Shown in pieces: positions 31,174 through 41,901 of a stretch of 55,456 nucleotides of DNA. The notes beneath the pieces were generated by a model. The model saw only the letters and a program-made list of their open reading frames with translations. It made no database searches and was not told where the DNA came from. How positions within the stretch are numbered: the first letter of the stretch is position 1; each line of letters opens with the position of its first letter. A program made the translations under genes and the position numbers. The DNA comes from Asparagopsis taxiformis. Taxonomy: Eukaryota; Rhodophyta; Florideophyceae; Bonnemaisoniales; Bonnemaisoniaceae. The stretch is taken from contig JALQPE010002303.1 of the NCBI GenBank assembly GCA_030407315.1, positions 1-55,456 on the forward strand, given 5' to 3'.

Positions 31174-32022
31174 AGCTGTAAGATGAAAACACGTTGTATA
31201 GTAATATACTTGATTTGTAACAGATGTATATGCGATAAATATGATTCTTGTACAGTGAAGAGGACAAAGAGTCCTGAAGTGCACAGCGTTCCGTGGGAAA
31301 GATTGAATCATGGATGTGTGATCTCCAGCGCAACGATCGGTAATAGAACGCGCGAGCGCAGGGTGCAGTCAATAGCGAAAGCGCATATCGTGGTCGATAC
31401 TGCATGCCATACCGGTGACCATTGTGAAGTGATTTGTTCAGGGACGATTGGTTAGGAATAAGAAGATGGCAGCGACAGGAAATAGCCGAAAGTTGAGGTT
31501 GGAATTGTCCGCAAGAACTGTGAGGTACTGAGGGTGGTCAAAGTTTCAATCCCGCTGCGATGGCTCTTGGTCATGCCAAACATTCTGAGATTGCACGGAT
31601 AGCAACGGTGGAGGCTACAGAACGCACTAACAAATCCACCAATTCGATGCAAATCCCTCCAGTTAGACGCATCCAGAGAAAAATGAATTTATCCGCCCGA
31701 ACAATTTCCACGCCTTTTTCCATGCCAGCTTGCACCGCCGCAACTTGAACGTTCCTTCGCTGACGACCTACGGCGTTGCATGTGATCCATCTGCTGTGGC
31801 ATGCTGCATCTTTACTCCCCACAGGAAGAATCAGTACATCACGCAGAGAGAAGCTTCACTATGATCCCTTCTTCGAGACTTGAAAAAAACTCGCTGATCG
31901 CGGTATTTATTTCACAGTAAGCACATGCACCGACATGTTGCGCAGTGGCATGTCTACATTCCTTAAATTATCTACAACATCTATTCTTCCGCCAGTACTA
32001 ACGGAAAGTTGCAGTCCATCAA
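31174..32022. other. Intergenic region between receptor and one-helix gene
   Basis: This is the convergent 3' region of the two genes. Frames of 60-95 codons exist on both strands around 31450-31820 but overlap each other and carry no recognisable motif. I see no gene here. Confidence 0.4.
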
Positions 32023-32376
32023 TTAAAACAGCGGCGAGAAGATGATCTTCAACTGTTCGATGATTCCCTTGCCGGTCATCGCCTCAGTCACAACGCCAAT
32101 GAAGAAGCCCATCATGGCAGCCCGTCCATTGAGCTGTTCAGCGAATGGGAAGTAGTCGCGCTCAGCACTCTGTGCGGCCACCTGCTTGGCGGCGCGGTTC
32201 TCCTGAGTACGCTTGAACGGGGTCTCCGCTGGGGTTTCGGGCGTCGGGCGCTTTGCCTGTGCGACGATGATCGACTTCCTGGACACGGTTGGACGTGCTC
32301 TGCAGATTGTGGAGGTACCATGCAGGGCGGATGCGGAGCTGGAGAATGTTGCTAGGGTGGGTACGAAGGCCGACAT
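32023..32376 (-). CDS. One-helix LHC-like (high-light-inducible type) plastid protein
   Basis: The protein has 117 residues. Residues 1-40 form a Ser/Ala/Arg-rich plastid transit peptide with a Phe close to the start (MSAFVP), typical of red algae. The mature part has AEQLNGRAAMMGFFIG (79-94), the chlorophyll-binding helix signature ExxNGRxAMxGF of the LHC superfamily, forming one membrane helix, and a hydrophobic end IIEQLKIIFSPLF. Such proteins sit in thylakoids and protect photosystems or handle free chlorophyll under strong light. The family assignment rests on this motif; the exact subtype (HLIP or OHP) is not settled. A TATA box lies about 100 bp upstream. A damaged paralogue lies at 39478-39781. 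Confidence 0.9.
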   Translation of the reverse strand: MSAFVPTLATFSSSASALHGTSTICRARPTVSRKSIIVAQAKRPTPETPAETPFKRTQENRAAKQVAAQSAERDYFPFAEQLNGRAAMMGFFIGVVTEAMTGKGIIEQLKIIFSPLF

Positions 32377-32474
32377 TTTGTGTTTGGACGGTGAAGTTTT
32401 GAGAGATGAAGTCTTGAGGGTTGTAGCTGAGTGAGTGCGTGGGTAGAGACGGTGAGGGGGTGGCTGGGTCTAGA

Positions 32475-32482
32475 CTTATATA
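32475..32482 (-). promoter_or_regulatory. TATA box of the one-helix gene
   Basis: The minus strand reads TATATAAG about 100 bp before the ATG at 32376, at a fitting distance for a short 5' leader. Confidence 0.5.
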
Positions 32483-33829
32483 CAGTTGCTGGGAGGGTGG
32501 TGGGGTATGGGATCGGGTCATGTAAAGTTTGATCCTGCATCGGCGATCGCAGAATGGAATTGTGTAGGTGCGGCAATGAAAGTCGACACGGAATAACTGC
32601 TGTAGAGACCAGAAACTGGGCAGCTGCTGGTCAGATGGACAAGATGATGGGAATGTGAGCTAGAGTAGATGGAGATGAGCGGTAGGATGAGTGATTGTAT
32701 GTTGTATGTACACGGGTGGCAAAATTGTCAACAATGTGAAATGGGGATGTGGGAAAATGTTGGGGCCGGTTGCGAATTCAGATATCATCTGCAGACCACA
32801 AGATTTGATTTCTGGCACGCGATTCGCCACGCGCGATCTGCTCCGTGGCGTTTATCCGCCTCCGTGCGGTCAGCGATTTCGGCAACCGTTGCGTTCACGG
32901 CGTATTTTGTTATATTTTAATTGAATTTCGGACATGTCGGAAATCCCTTTCTGGAACAGAATCTGCCCAACCTCCCAACTGGTAGTTGTATATGTCCGTC
33001 GCCTACGCGTCGTGCTGTGCATTGGCTTCTAGCCACAGCTCGATAAATTTGTGTCGCTCTGCGAGTTACCAAAATTTCTCCCGGCTGCAGTTAATACGTT
33101 ATGACTCTCCTCGTTGGCACCCCCTGACATGTCATGTCGTTGACGTTACGAATCTTCTGGATTTCCTCTAATACAATTGCCTCAGTATTTCCACAGCTTT
33201 TGTCCGCTCAGAGCAACTAGACGCGCACATGTTCGTACTACGCCTCCCTACACAAACATGCTTGCAATGCTATCACCCAGAAGCTAGGCAGATTTCGTAG
33301 TCCTGGCAATACCATGCCAACGTTCTGGCTGCGTCAGCCGGGAAAATCTACAGATAGAGCTGAAAACACACTAGATTGGGTTGAGCATACATTATTCGGT
33401 GTTTTGTGGAGTATGCATGTGTTGAAGGTCGACAGAATTCTAGATCGTCACAAAGTGCGGCGCAATACAAGTATATCTGCAACAGAAGTTCGTCGTTGAT
33501 AAACGTGAGTTCCCCATAGAATCTAGGTGACTAACTCAACATTGATGTGCCTAACGAGCAAGAATTCAGACCGGGTGATTGTATAGCAACACTAGGAACG
33601 AGCGTCAACAAGATTAACCTGTGAAAGTACCGTGTCGGCAACTAGCTGTTGTGCATTGAACAAATAGAGACCGGTTTGGGGGCAATCTCGGCAACTAGTC
33701 AGTCATACCGAATGCTAGCCAACAACTACATGTTGCAATCACCAATGAGAGGGTAGGGCAAAGATACTTGTATTTACTTATTATAAGCCAAGGTTCGGCT
33801 ATAGTATCGACGTACTTGAGAACCCGTTG
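32483..33829. other. Intergenic region
   Basis: This lies between the one-helix gene and the receptor remnant. Only short frames are seen. Parts near 33310-33660 could be even older receptor remains, but similarity by eye is too weak to call. Confidence 0.35.
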
Positions 33830-35195
33830 AAGAATCAGATTGTCACACAGTGTGAACTGTTTGGCGCTGAGCAGTGATGAGAGGCTACTCGCACCGGAAT
33901 TCATAATTTGCATCATTCTGTTCCTTTGTATGGAAATCTTGGACAGAGTGTGAAGTGGGTTACATTCAGTCTAGATGGCCATCTGTTGTATTCGGGCGAC
34001 TCGAGTTGCAGAAATTTGTGTCTGGAGGTGAACTCGTGGTGTCTAGGAGATACCACTTGCCCTATTTCGGTGAACAATTCGTAGTAGCTCACTTTTTCGA
34101 GAAACTCGAATCGAAGATATGTGCGGTGCGGTCATGCGCGCCGTGCTCAATGACGGTAAAGATAGTACAAGATGCCTCCGAGTGAACGAATTCGCATTTT
34201 CTGCAGATGAGGCAACAGTGGTGACATGTAGGAGTAAAATGTATCCGACGTGATTTCCGGGGTGTCCAGTAACGTTAAGTTGAAGAGTATAAAGCTAAAT
34301 CTTGATAGTTTCAATAACAGAGTAGCAATGTGAAACGTTCGCAATGCTACTCTTTTGTTTCTAAAGTGTACCGTGCACGGTTTTCACATACACAGTGAAT
34401 AGGAGATGCACGCAATTTCCAAAGTAGAGCAATCGGCTCTTTCCCTGCCGTAGAAAACGTTGCGCCAAACGGGAAAGTTGCGTGTCCCCTGGGACGGAAG
34501 TTTCACTATTACCACCCCCAACCTTGCTGCGTTTCGTCTCCGGGAAAGTAAGAAGAAACGCATATCACGGCACGTGTATGAATTTTGGAAGCCCACTAAC
34601 AGTGAGATGCACGAGCAGAGCATGGCAAGACAGGCTTCACTACTACAACAAACTGAAGGAAGCTCAAACACGCCTACGACACCTTCATCAGCCACGCTGG
34701 TCCGGATAAAGGGGTCATCACGTATACGATTTGCGATGGCACTAGGCTTGAAAGTATTCTTCGACAAAATTGTACTGCAACCCGGGCAGAATGCGTCACA
34801 GAAGATGAATCATGCGATGAAGACGGCGAGGTAGCGCATGTGATAAGATCGCCCCAATTTGCGGCTTGGAATCTGAGTGATGGAGGCTGTGAAGCGTCGA
34901 GGAGTAATCGCGAAGAGGTGGAGAACGCGGTGTGATCATCATCCCAGTGTTCTACCGACTGAGTTTGGAAGACTGTAGATGTGGTTTTTCAAACTTGACG
35001 CGAGTGACAAACGTGGAGGAGCGGGGATGTCCGAGAAGGGTTCGGGGATGTGACCGTTATCTGCCAGGTGATTTCAGATATGCTTGAAGCACTTGGACTG
35101 CTGTGGGGCATGACTGAGATTGAAAACTGGGAGGGGCCACGAAAGATTGAGAAGATTATCGGCGCGATTTTTGGAGGGAAGATGAGGGTGGATGG
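33830..35195 (+). pseudogene. Decayed WD40/TIR part of a second receptor gene
   Basis: Pieces follow the intact receptor in order but with stops and shifts. Near 33863 GAGCAGTGATGAGAGGC corresponds to the region at about 29324-29340. TCTGTTGTATTCGGGCGACT (about 33982) corresponds to the WD40 blade at about 29468. GCAGATGAGGCAACAGTGGT (about 34203) corresponds to about 29740. ACCTTCATCAGCCACGCTGG (about 34680) is the TIR start. CTTGAAAGTATTCTTCGACA (about 34747), CATCATCCCAGTGTTCTACC and the segment from 35068 follow the rest of TIR. The NB-ARC half is not visible. The copy cannot encode a working receptor. Confidence 0.8.
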
Positions 35196-36708
35196 CGATG
35201 GAAATGGCAGCCCTAGTGGCTTGCAGGCCTGAACTTGAGTTGTGTGTAGGGCGGACGCTGTGATGCCGTATTGAGAACAAAAAGAGGGGGGCATACAGAC
35301 CGGTTGAATAGAAAGGGGATGTACAAAGGGGTATTCTTGGATTGTTCGGTTCAAGTCACGGAAAGGCCAGTGGTTGAATTGCTCGTTTCAGAAGGTCATC
35401 GCCACTGAGCCGGTCCGGGAATGACACAAACGGGGATTGAAAGAAAATGCAGCGGTGAGAATCTGCACGTACATCTCTTCCGATTGCAGCGCATGCGATG
35501 AGTTTCATTGCGTTGTAATCGAAAAAAATGTGCGTGATGATCGTAAACGTCATACGAAAATGGGATATCTTCACGCGGGTTGGGACGAAGAAAAGAGATA
35601 GGTCAGTATGCATCACGACCTGAACATTATCAAGCAGTCTGTCGCGAAGAAGGCAGCGGCGAATGGGTGCTGTGAAAATGTTGCACGTTCCATCACGCGC
35701 GCGGAATCACGCGAGCCGGTGGGTCGGAGACGGCATGTGGCACTGAGATGGGCAGAAGAGGACGGGATAGGTGGGGGCATAAATGTTTGGACGAAGAAGC
35801 GAGCGGCAGATACTGAGTTGAGATTGATACAACAATGCGGCTCTTGTTAACCTACACGTAGGCAATGCCAGCCAAGCATATCGACGTGTGTGCAACTTGG
35901 ATTATGGCCGGGATTGAAAACTGCGAGGAATGACTTGAGAAAAGGGCCTTGATTGCTTTTCGTTTTCTCGTGCAGCCAATCACAACACACGTCTATTGAA
36001 TTGTGCAGTTACAAGTATTTGTTTCGCGTTTTTTGGCGGTTCTTTTTGATCAAAACACAACTAACTATGTAATGGCTAAGTTAATTTATTTTCCAGGTGG
36101 GTAATTCGTGAAGTTGATTAATTTAGTTCAGGAATGTGAATATGGTCGTGGCAAATTGCTCCGGGAGTTGGGAGTCATGCATTCTGATAACAACCTTGTA
36201 AACGTATTTTACCAGTCCCTGCTATTGTACAACTTGGTGTGGATTATCAACAATAAGTTGACCGTCAACGTTGACATCGATGTGTGAATGACATAAAGGG
36301 TATTTCTTGAGAATGGCAGCCATATGGAAGTAGTAGTCCACACTACGATGTATAAGGTCTATACAACTTTGCCCTAATTGACTGTTAGGAAAAACGACAA
36401 TCAATCAGCCTTACCATTTCCTGCCGACACCCACAAACAGCTGCGACAATACATCTCTTCGACGGCAAGAAATCTCCCTATCTGCCCGGCACAGTCTTTC
36501 TGCCGCGTTTCATTCTACCACAGCAAAATTAAGTTCACCTCCACGCCATACGAGCAAAAACAACTGCAGCACTTTCCGCTCTTCATTCTTACATATCTTG
36601 ACACATAAATTACCAGAACAATACAACCAACAACATCCACATCATCCTATCGAGACCTGTCCAGAGAGCATCTTACTTTCCATACTGTCCAGTTCTGCAC
36701 ATCCTTAC
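35196..36708. other. Intergenic region upstream of Cys-repeat copy B
   Basis: The sequence after 35195 no longer follows the receptor gene. Short frames (for example 35356-35616 minus and 35608-35850 plus) have no domain or clear start context. No RNA gene is recognised. Confidence 0.4.
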
Positions 36709-38607
36709 ATGTTGCCCAAAACACCAAAACTCGCACTCGCGGCAACCGTCTCCGCACTTATCCTTCAATCCCTCATTTCCCCTGCATCATGTTTCGTTCC
36801 ACCCCGCCGAATCGCATCCGACAATGACAACCTTCAATCCATGCTCTCACCTATCCGCAAACACCACAGCAACGTCATCCGTTCTTTCGTCCAAAACACC
36901 GCACGTGCTTCAATCGTGAAACCACTTCACCTCGACTTGTATCCATCCTCCATAACTAGCCATCTCCGCCACCCGACCCACCAGCTTTCCAATGGCTTCT
37001 CTGGAGATCTGTGCACAACTGATGCACAATGCGCCGGGCCACGTCACTGTGTGCATGCAGAACTTTTACTGCCATGCTCCACCTCATCGGGGTGTCTATG
37101 TCTTCCTATCGACTCGCGAGATTTCGCGTGTGGATGTCGCAACCGAAATTGTCTACAAGGAGATGTATGCTCGACTGTAGGTGATAAAACAGTATGTACT
37201 TCATCTGCGCGCGAATTCCCTCCCGTTGATTGCGGTGGCCCAGGTAACTTCACTGGCGATATGTGCACTACGAATGATGATTGTGCCGGTCCGCGGTTTT
37301 GCAATGGGAATACTAGCAGCACTGGTAGTTCCAACTTCTGTTTCCCTAATTCTTTACATGACTTGCGTTGTTCATGTCAAGATCCAGATTGCTTGGATGG
37401 AGATGAATGCAAGGTGGCCAGCGACGGAACATTCGGTTGCATTTCAACTAATTTGGTTCGAGACCCACTTCCATGTGACGTTGACTTGAAATTCACGGGT
37501 GAGCGATGCACAACAAATATACAGTGTGCAGGCCCACGTAACTGTGTCGATGTCGAGACACGAGAGCCGTGTGGTAACATGACGGAATGTCTTTGCATAC
37601 CTCAAGTGCAAGACGACTTGCAGTGCTCATGTGGAGACGAGGAGTGTCTTTTTGGAGATGTTTGCTCCATCCTATCAAACAACTCGTCGGTCTGCACTGC
37701 TGAGAACCTTGGCCTTCCTCCTCTTGTTTGCCCAGACAAGGGACCTGGGGAACCTTGTGTATTAGCTGATGAATGCGAATCGAATTTCTGTGCCGAGGCC
37801 ACCGACCAATTGCGGCCTTGCACAGGTTCACCGGGATGCATCTGTCTACTGAAGAAAGACGAGAGAGTCAAAAAGTTCAGTTTTGAGGAATGCGTCAGCA
37901 ATACTGAATGCGCTGGCTTGCGCGTTTGTGCGGATTTTGATCCAGCGAAACTTTGTGCGTTCACTGATCTTAAACCTGATGAAAACTGTGTTTGCGTGCC
38001 AATGATCAACCTGTGGACTTGTTCGTGCATCAATGATAACTGTGTTGAAGGAGATATATGCGCCGGAAATTCAAAGTTATCTGAAGGAAAACCACAACAA
38101 GGTTCATGTACAAGTAGCAGGCATTCTGGGCTATCTCGTTTGGACTGCACACCACGTTTACCGTTACCTCTTTCCGAGCTTCCATCACCGCAACCATCTT
38201 CACAACCTGAAACCGTCGATTCCACTCTGCAACCTACAAATCCACCGTCACCCTCTCCATCAGCAACTTCGCAAGTTTGCATCGACGCCACAGCGCTCAC
38301 CCACCTCCAGCCGCACCAACTGCTATACAAATTTCATCCCCTCGCAACTGTCCTGTGCGATCAGTTTGGAAGCTGTGCCACTCCCAGCCACATCGTCCGT
38401 TACAAGCGCTCGACAATGATGATGAAAACATACTGTCGAATCAAGGGTTGCACACAGCACACAATGCGGGTCAACAGTCCGCGCTACGCAAGGAGCATCC
38501 GCGTCGAGTCCAAAACCAGTGGTTTACAGTATACAGCGTTTGCGGCGCGGCATGAAACGAGAGCGGAAGAGTCGATAATGGCGCTTGCCGTGCGTCTCGG
38601 GCTGTAG
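36709..38607 (+). CDS. Secreted cysteine-repeat protein, copy B
   Basis: The frame is open from 36598, but I choose the ATG at 36709 because it starts directly with a signal peptide (MLPKTPKLALAATVSALILQ, cleavage after about PASCF), giving 632 residues like copy A. About five Cys repeats follow with TTDAQCAGPRHC, CLCLP, CGCRNRNCLQGDVC and similar. Then come a Ser/Pro/Gln-rich linker and the same 110-residue C-terminal domain (VLCDQFGSCAT, MMMKTYC, VNSPRY, YTAFAAR). The linker and repeats have diverged far more from copy A than the C-terminal domain has. The protein is intact and probably extracellular. Function unknown. Confidence 0.9.
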   Translation: MLPKTPKLALAATVSALILQSLISPASCFVPPRRIASDNDNLQSMLSPIRKHHSNVIRSFVQNTARASIVKPLHLDLYPSSITSHLRHPTHQLSNGFSGDLCTTDAQCAGPRHCVHAELLLPCSTSSGCLCLPIDSRDFACGCRNRNCLQGDVCSTVGDKTVCTSSAREFPPVDCGGPGNFTGDMCTTNDDCAGPRFCNGNTSSTGSSNFCFPNSLHDLRCSCQDPDCLDGDECKVASDGTFGCISTNLVRDPLPCDVDLKFTGERCTTNIQCAGPRNCVDVETREPCGNMTECLCIPQVQDDLQCSCGDEECLFGDVCSILSNNSSVCTAENLGLPPLVCPDKGPGEPCVLADECESNFCAEATDQLRPCTGSPGCICLLKKDERVKKFSFEECVSNTECAGLRVCADFDPAKLCAFTDLKPDENCVCVPMINLWTCSCINDNCVEGDICAGNSKLSEGKPQQGSCTSSRHSGLSRLDCTPRLPLPLSELPSPQPSSQPETVDSTLQPTNPPSPSPSATSQVCIDATALTHLQPHQLLYKFHPLATVLCDQFGSCATPSHIVRYKRSTMMMKTYCRIKGCTQHTMRVNSPRYARSIRVESKTSGLQYTAFAARHETRAEESIMALAVRLGL

Positions 38608-39477
38608 AACGCGTACGCATGCCGCGGAGCCACGTGATGGAGAGGCTGGATGACGTGGCGGTTCGTCGCGGGGGACAGGTAGGTTATGACGAGGAATGAA
38701 ACGGGGTGTGGACGTGATGGATAAGATCAAGGGCTGGATCAACGCGAGAGGGCATGATGACGCGTCACGCATTCATCAAATGACGCAATGGACGAGAGGG
38801 TGAGCGTCGCCTTACGTCTGAGTAAGCAGTGTCATGCTTGCGCTGCGGGTGACTCGGACGTATCAGTCCTGTTTGTATTTCCAAATTCCACTTTGGTTTT
38901 CCAGAAGACTCGGGCGATTTAGACAGGCAGGAATAATGGTCGTACTGCGCCGAAATCTCGTTAGCGCTGGCCCCCGGGTTTTGTTGAGGCATGTACACGG
39001 TCCAGCACTTCAATGGCGCGCTGTACTTTGATCGCTGCTCTTGCGCAACGGCAATGCGTAAGCCGAGCGCAGATATCCTCGGTGGATAGATCCGCCGATG
39101 GTAGATTGTCTATGTTCTCATACGTAGATCCACCGGTACGGTACCAGTTGTGAACGAAGATAGGCTGGCTGATCCACGTCCGTGGCTTTCTTTCGAAAGC
39201 ACGTACCACCTTTATGCGAGACAACTTCTAACAGCGCTCAAGAGCACCATTACGGTGTGCTGTATCATTCATATATCATCCGTCAACCTACATCACTGCG
39301 CCATTCTTGACCTTATCGACGTTCAACTCACCAATGATGTGTAATTTATTTCGCATTAGTTGTAAGCATTCATCACTCACCTGTAGAGGCTCACGTGCAT
39401 GTTGGAGTTATTCCACAACATCTACTACTTTTCCAGCAGTGACGGTTCGTTACCAGCGGGACACAACCATCTAGCCT
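38608..39477. other. Intergenic region with a possible small ORF on the minus strand
   Basis: A minus-strand frame at 38961-39224 (87 codons: MSRIKVVRAFERKPRTW..., STYENIDNLPSADLSTEDIC) has protein-like composition but no recognised domain, and I cannot support it as a gene. The rest holds nothing that I recognise. Confidence 0.3.
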
Positions 39478-39781
39478 CTACAATAACGGCGAAAAGATAA
39501 TCTTCAATTGCTCCACAATTTGCTTGCTGGTAACAGCTTCTGTCACCGCGCCAATGAAAGAGCCTATCATAGCAGCGCGTCCATTCAGCTGTTCGACAAA
39601 TGGAAAATAGTCGCGCTCCGCGCTCTGTACAGCCACTTCCTTAGCTATGCGGTTTTCCTCCAAGCGCTTGAACGGTGTCTCGGCTGGGGCTTTAGGGGTC
39701 GGACGCTTGGCCTGTGCGACGACGATGGATTTCCTGGAGACGGCTGGAGAGTGGTGCAAAAGTCGGTACAAAGGCTGACAT
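39478..39781 (-). pseudogene. Second one-helix LHC-like gene, transit peptide shifted out of frame
   Basis: The C-terminal part is well kept: SAERDYFPFVEQLNGRAAM, then IGSFIGAVTEAV and EQLKIIFSPLL. The old start is also present (ATG at 39781, MSAFVPT). Compared with the copy at 32376, about 50 bases are missing between MSAFVPT and VSRKS, which is not a multiple of three, so the old start no longer reads into the helix. The helix frame is open upstream to 39975 and could give a different N-terminus, but that stretch does not look like a transit peptide. Either this is a pseudogene or it has gained a new start. The 3' flank also resembles that of the first copy, so the whole gene was duplicated. 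Confidence 0.75.
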
Positions 39782-41250
39782 TGTTTAGGATGCTGAAGTG
39801 GATGGAATACTTCGAGGTACGAAGAGTTCTGGAGAAGGAGACGAGGTCGATCAAGATACTTGAACTTTAGCGTGTAAGGCATGACTTTATGTAATGCGCA
39901 TGAGAAAAGGGTTTGGAAATGAAACGGTGACATGTAAATGAGGGGACTTGGTGGATGTTCTGCATTTGGAATCACACATTAAGGCTGTGGATCGAGAGGG
40001 AAAAGGCTAGATGCGGATGTGATAGGCATGAAGACCACAAGTTGGCCATGAGAGGGAGATTAGCAGTTGTATGTACAGCACTGGTATCGTTGTATTGGGT
40101 CGAGTAGAGAGTTGAAGGGCATCGATTGTGAAACGACCGGGTGCGACCCATGGCAATTCTGCACCGAAGCCACTCTGCACATCTGCTCCGTGGCCGCCAT
40201 TGAGCTCTATCTAATTACCAATTTTTCGTAAGCAATAGAAATTACAAAGTGAAGAAAACTTTCCAATTAGCTATGATCGCACCGTCCACCGGCGACGCAG
40301 TCAACTGTTCGAACTGAACCTTGGTTCAGACCGAACAAGCGATCCACGGGGCCCCTGACTGATGGCCCATCAGTCAATCAGCATCTGGGAGCAGAGAACT
40401 GGGGAGCGCGACAAGTGTTCTCCCCAATCTTTCCCTTCCCTCACACCCCACGTCTTTCAATTCTAAGAATAGCTTCTTGGTTCACTTCTGTGTAACCAGG
40501 CCCGGCCCGGCCCCATTTTCAGCTACGTTTTCGACGCACCGCCCGCTCTCGAGATGAGTAAGAAGACTGTGACTGAACCAAGCCACCAATGAACAAATAA
40601 CGGAAGCGGGAAAAACATCAAGCTGAGAATTGGCGCTTCAATTTCGAATTGCCGTTCGAAATGAACCGTTTGGAGTTGACGCGCGACGAGTTGCAACACT
40701 TGGATGATCTCCAAGCACAAAACTGCCGCAGTCCGGCGGTGAGCTGGAGGGCGTGGCTGCAGCCGACGCCGAGAAAATAATGGCAAAAATTAAGCGTGGA
40801 TGCCATTCAAGACTATACGTGTCCATCTGCCGATGGTTTCCAAATATTTGTCTGCATTTGAAAGCGGCGCGCGTGGGGATTACAGAATTGTATATTTCTC
40901 ATATATATACGTGTCGTGAGCCGGTTACAGTCGACTCTTCGACGCGCGCAACCATGACTATGCAGAATTGTACAGCAGACTTTACATGACGTGTAGAGTC
41001 GGCAGAGGCGAGCTGAGCGCTAACCAAAACAAAAGGGGAACTAGTGGTATCGTAATCTAATATACAAGTTGGTTTGAAAATCCTGTTAGTAGTTCATCCA
41101 GCAGTTATCAATCATGTACACAAGCATCCAAATCAACAGTATCTGTCGTTTGAAGTAGTTGCAACTAGATCATGGTACCACGACGAAGCAGCAGCATAGC
41201 ATATACAAAGACGAATAGTCCACGCGAAAGAAGTGGACCCTATCGACAAA
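39782..41250. other. Intergenic region with a palindrome cluster
   Basis: No gene is supported. At 40307-40376 four palindromes stand close together: GTTCGAAC (40307-40314), CTGAACCTTGGTTCAG (40314-40329), GGGGCCCC (near 40348-40355) and TGACTGATG with CATCAGTCA separated by three bases (40356-40376). Confidence 0.5.
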
Positions 41251-41901
41251 TCACACCAATCGGGGCTCAATCGATGGGCGCGGATTGATAGATGGTTTCG
41301 GAGCAAACATGCCATATTTCCTCAATCGATTTTCAACACTAGCAAGTGTAGCATCGAGACGAGCGATTTCACGATGAACTTCCTGGACCATAGCCTTTGC
41401 CTGCACGATTTCCTGGTAACTGTCTTTGACGTCTCGCTGCGCACCCTTGAGCTGAGCACATCTCTTCGTGAGACTGCGCCTGGCTTTACGACCCTTCTGG
41501 CCGCTGATTCTGCGGCAGATCTTCTTCGATCTTCGCAGCCTAGCCAGCAGCATCTTGAGCGTTTTACGGCAGCGCTTTGCGCGGTTGCGACGCGTTTTGG
41601 AGCACTTTTTACGCACGACGCGGATGGTGCGCACCAGACGGGATATGGACTTGCAGGAATTCAGATCCTTGCATACGGCCTGGATTTTGTTGCGCTGGTT
41701 CATGAGAAAGTTGTACGAATCGTGAGCGTTGGCTAGATCTTGTTCGGCGGCTCCGAGGACGTTCATGAGAAGATCTCGCTCGGACAGAAGTGCCTCATGC
41801 TGCGCGCGGATGGCGGCTATGTTCGGCGGCGAGGTGGAGAGCGATGGCGTGGTGAGGATGAGGCATAGAGAGACTGTAACGAGGGTCGGGAGAAAAGCCA
41901 T
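41251..41901 (-). CDS. Secreted basic coiled-coil protein
   Basis: The protein has 216 residues and starts with a signal peptide (MAFLPTLVTVSLCLILTT...). After it comes a heptad-like helix region (NIAAIRAQHEALLSERDLL). A central Lys/Arg/Cys-rich block follows (about residues 85-150, with pairs such as KKCSK, KRCRK, KKICRR, KRCAQ), then a second helical region (EVHREIARLDATLASVENRL) and a Pro-rich end. The regular spacing of Cys within the basic block suggests disulphide-stabilised helices. Export followed by binding to sulphated cell-wall galactans would fit the charge, but that is inference. I know no family for it. The G-rich stretch just upstream (41930-41985 on the plus strand) may belong to its promoter. 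Confidence 0.75.
   Translation of the reverse strand: MAFLPTLVTVSLCLILTTPSLSTSPPNIAAIRAQHEALLSERDLLMNVLGAAEQDLANAHDSYNFLMNQRNKIQAVCKDLNSCKSISRLVRTIRVVRKKCSKTRRNRAKRCRKTLKMLLARLRRSKKICRRISGQKGRKARRSLTKRCAQLKGAQRDVKDSYQEIVQAKAMVQEVHREIARLDATLASVENRLRKYGMFAPKPSINPRPSIEPRLV

Noticed and set aside
31571..31822. An 83-codon minus-strand frame between receptor and one-helix gene
   Set aside because: The frame overlaps a + strand ORF, has no motif and no start context, so coding is not supported.
36598..36708. Upstream start for Cys-repeat copy B
   Set aside because: Using it would bury the signal peptide behind 37 polar residues. The ATG at 36709 gives the same layout as copy A.
41233..41736. A 167-codon + strand ORF
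   Set aside because: It is antisense to the secreted coiled-coil gene, which has a signal peptide and coherent helices on the minus strand.
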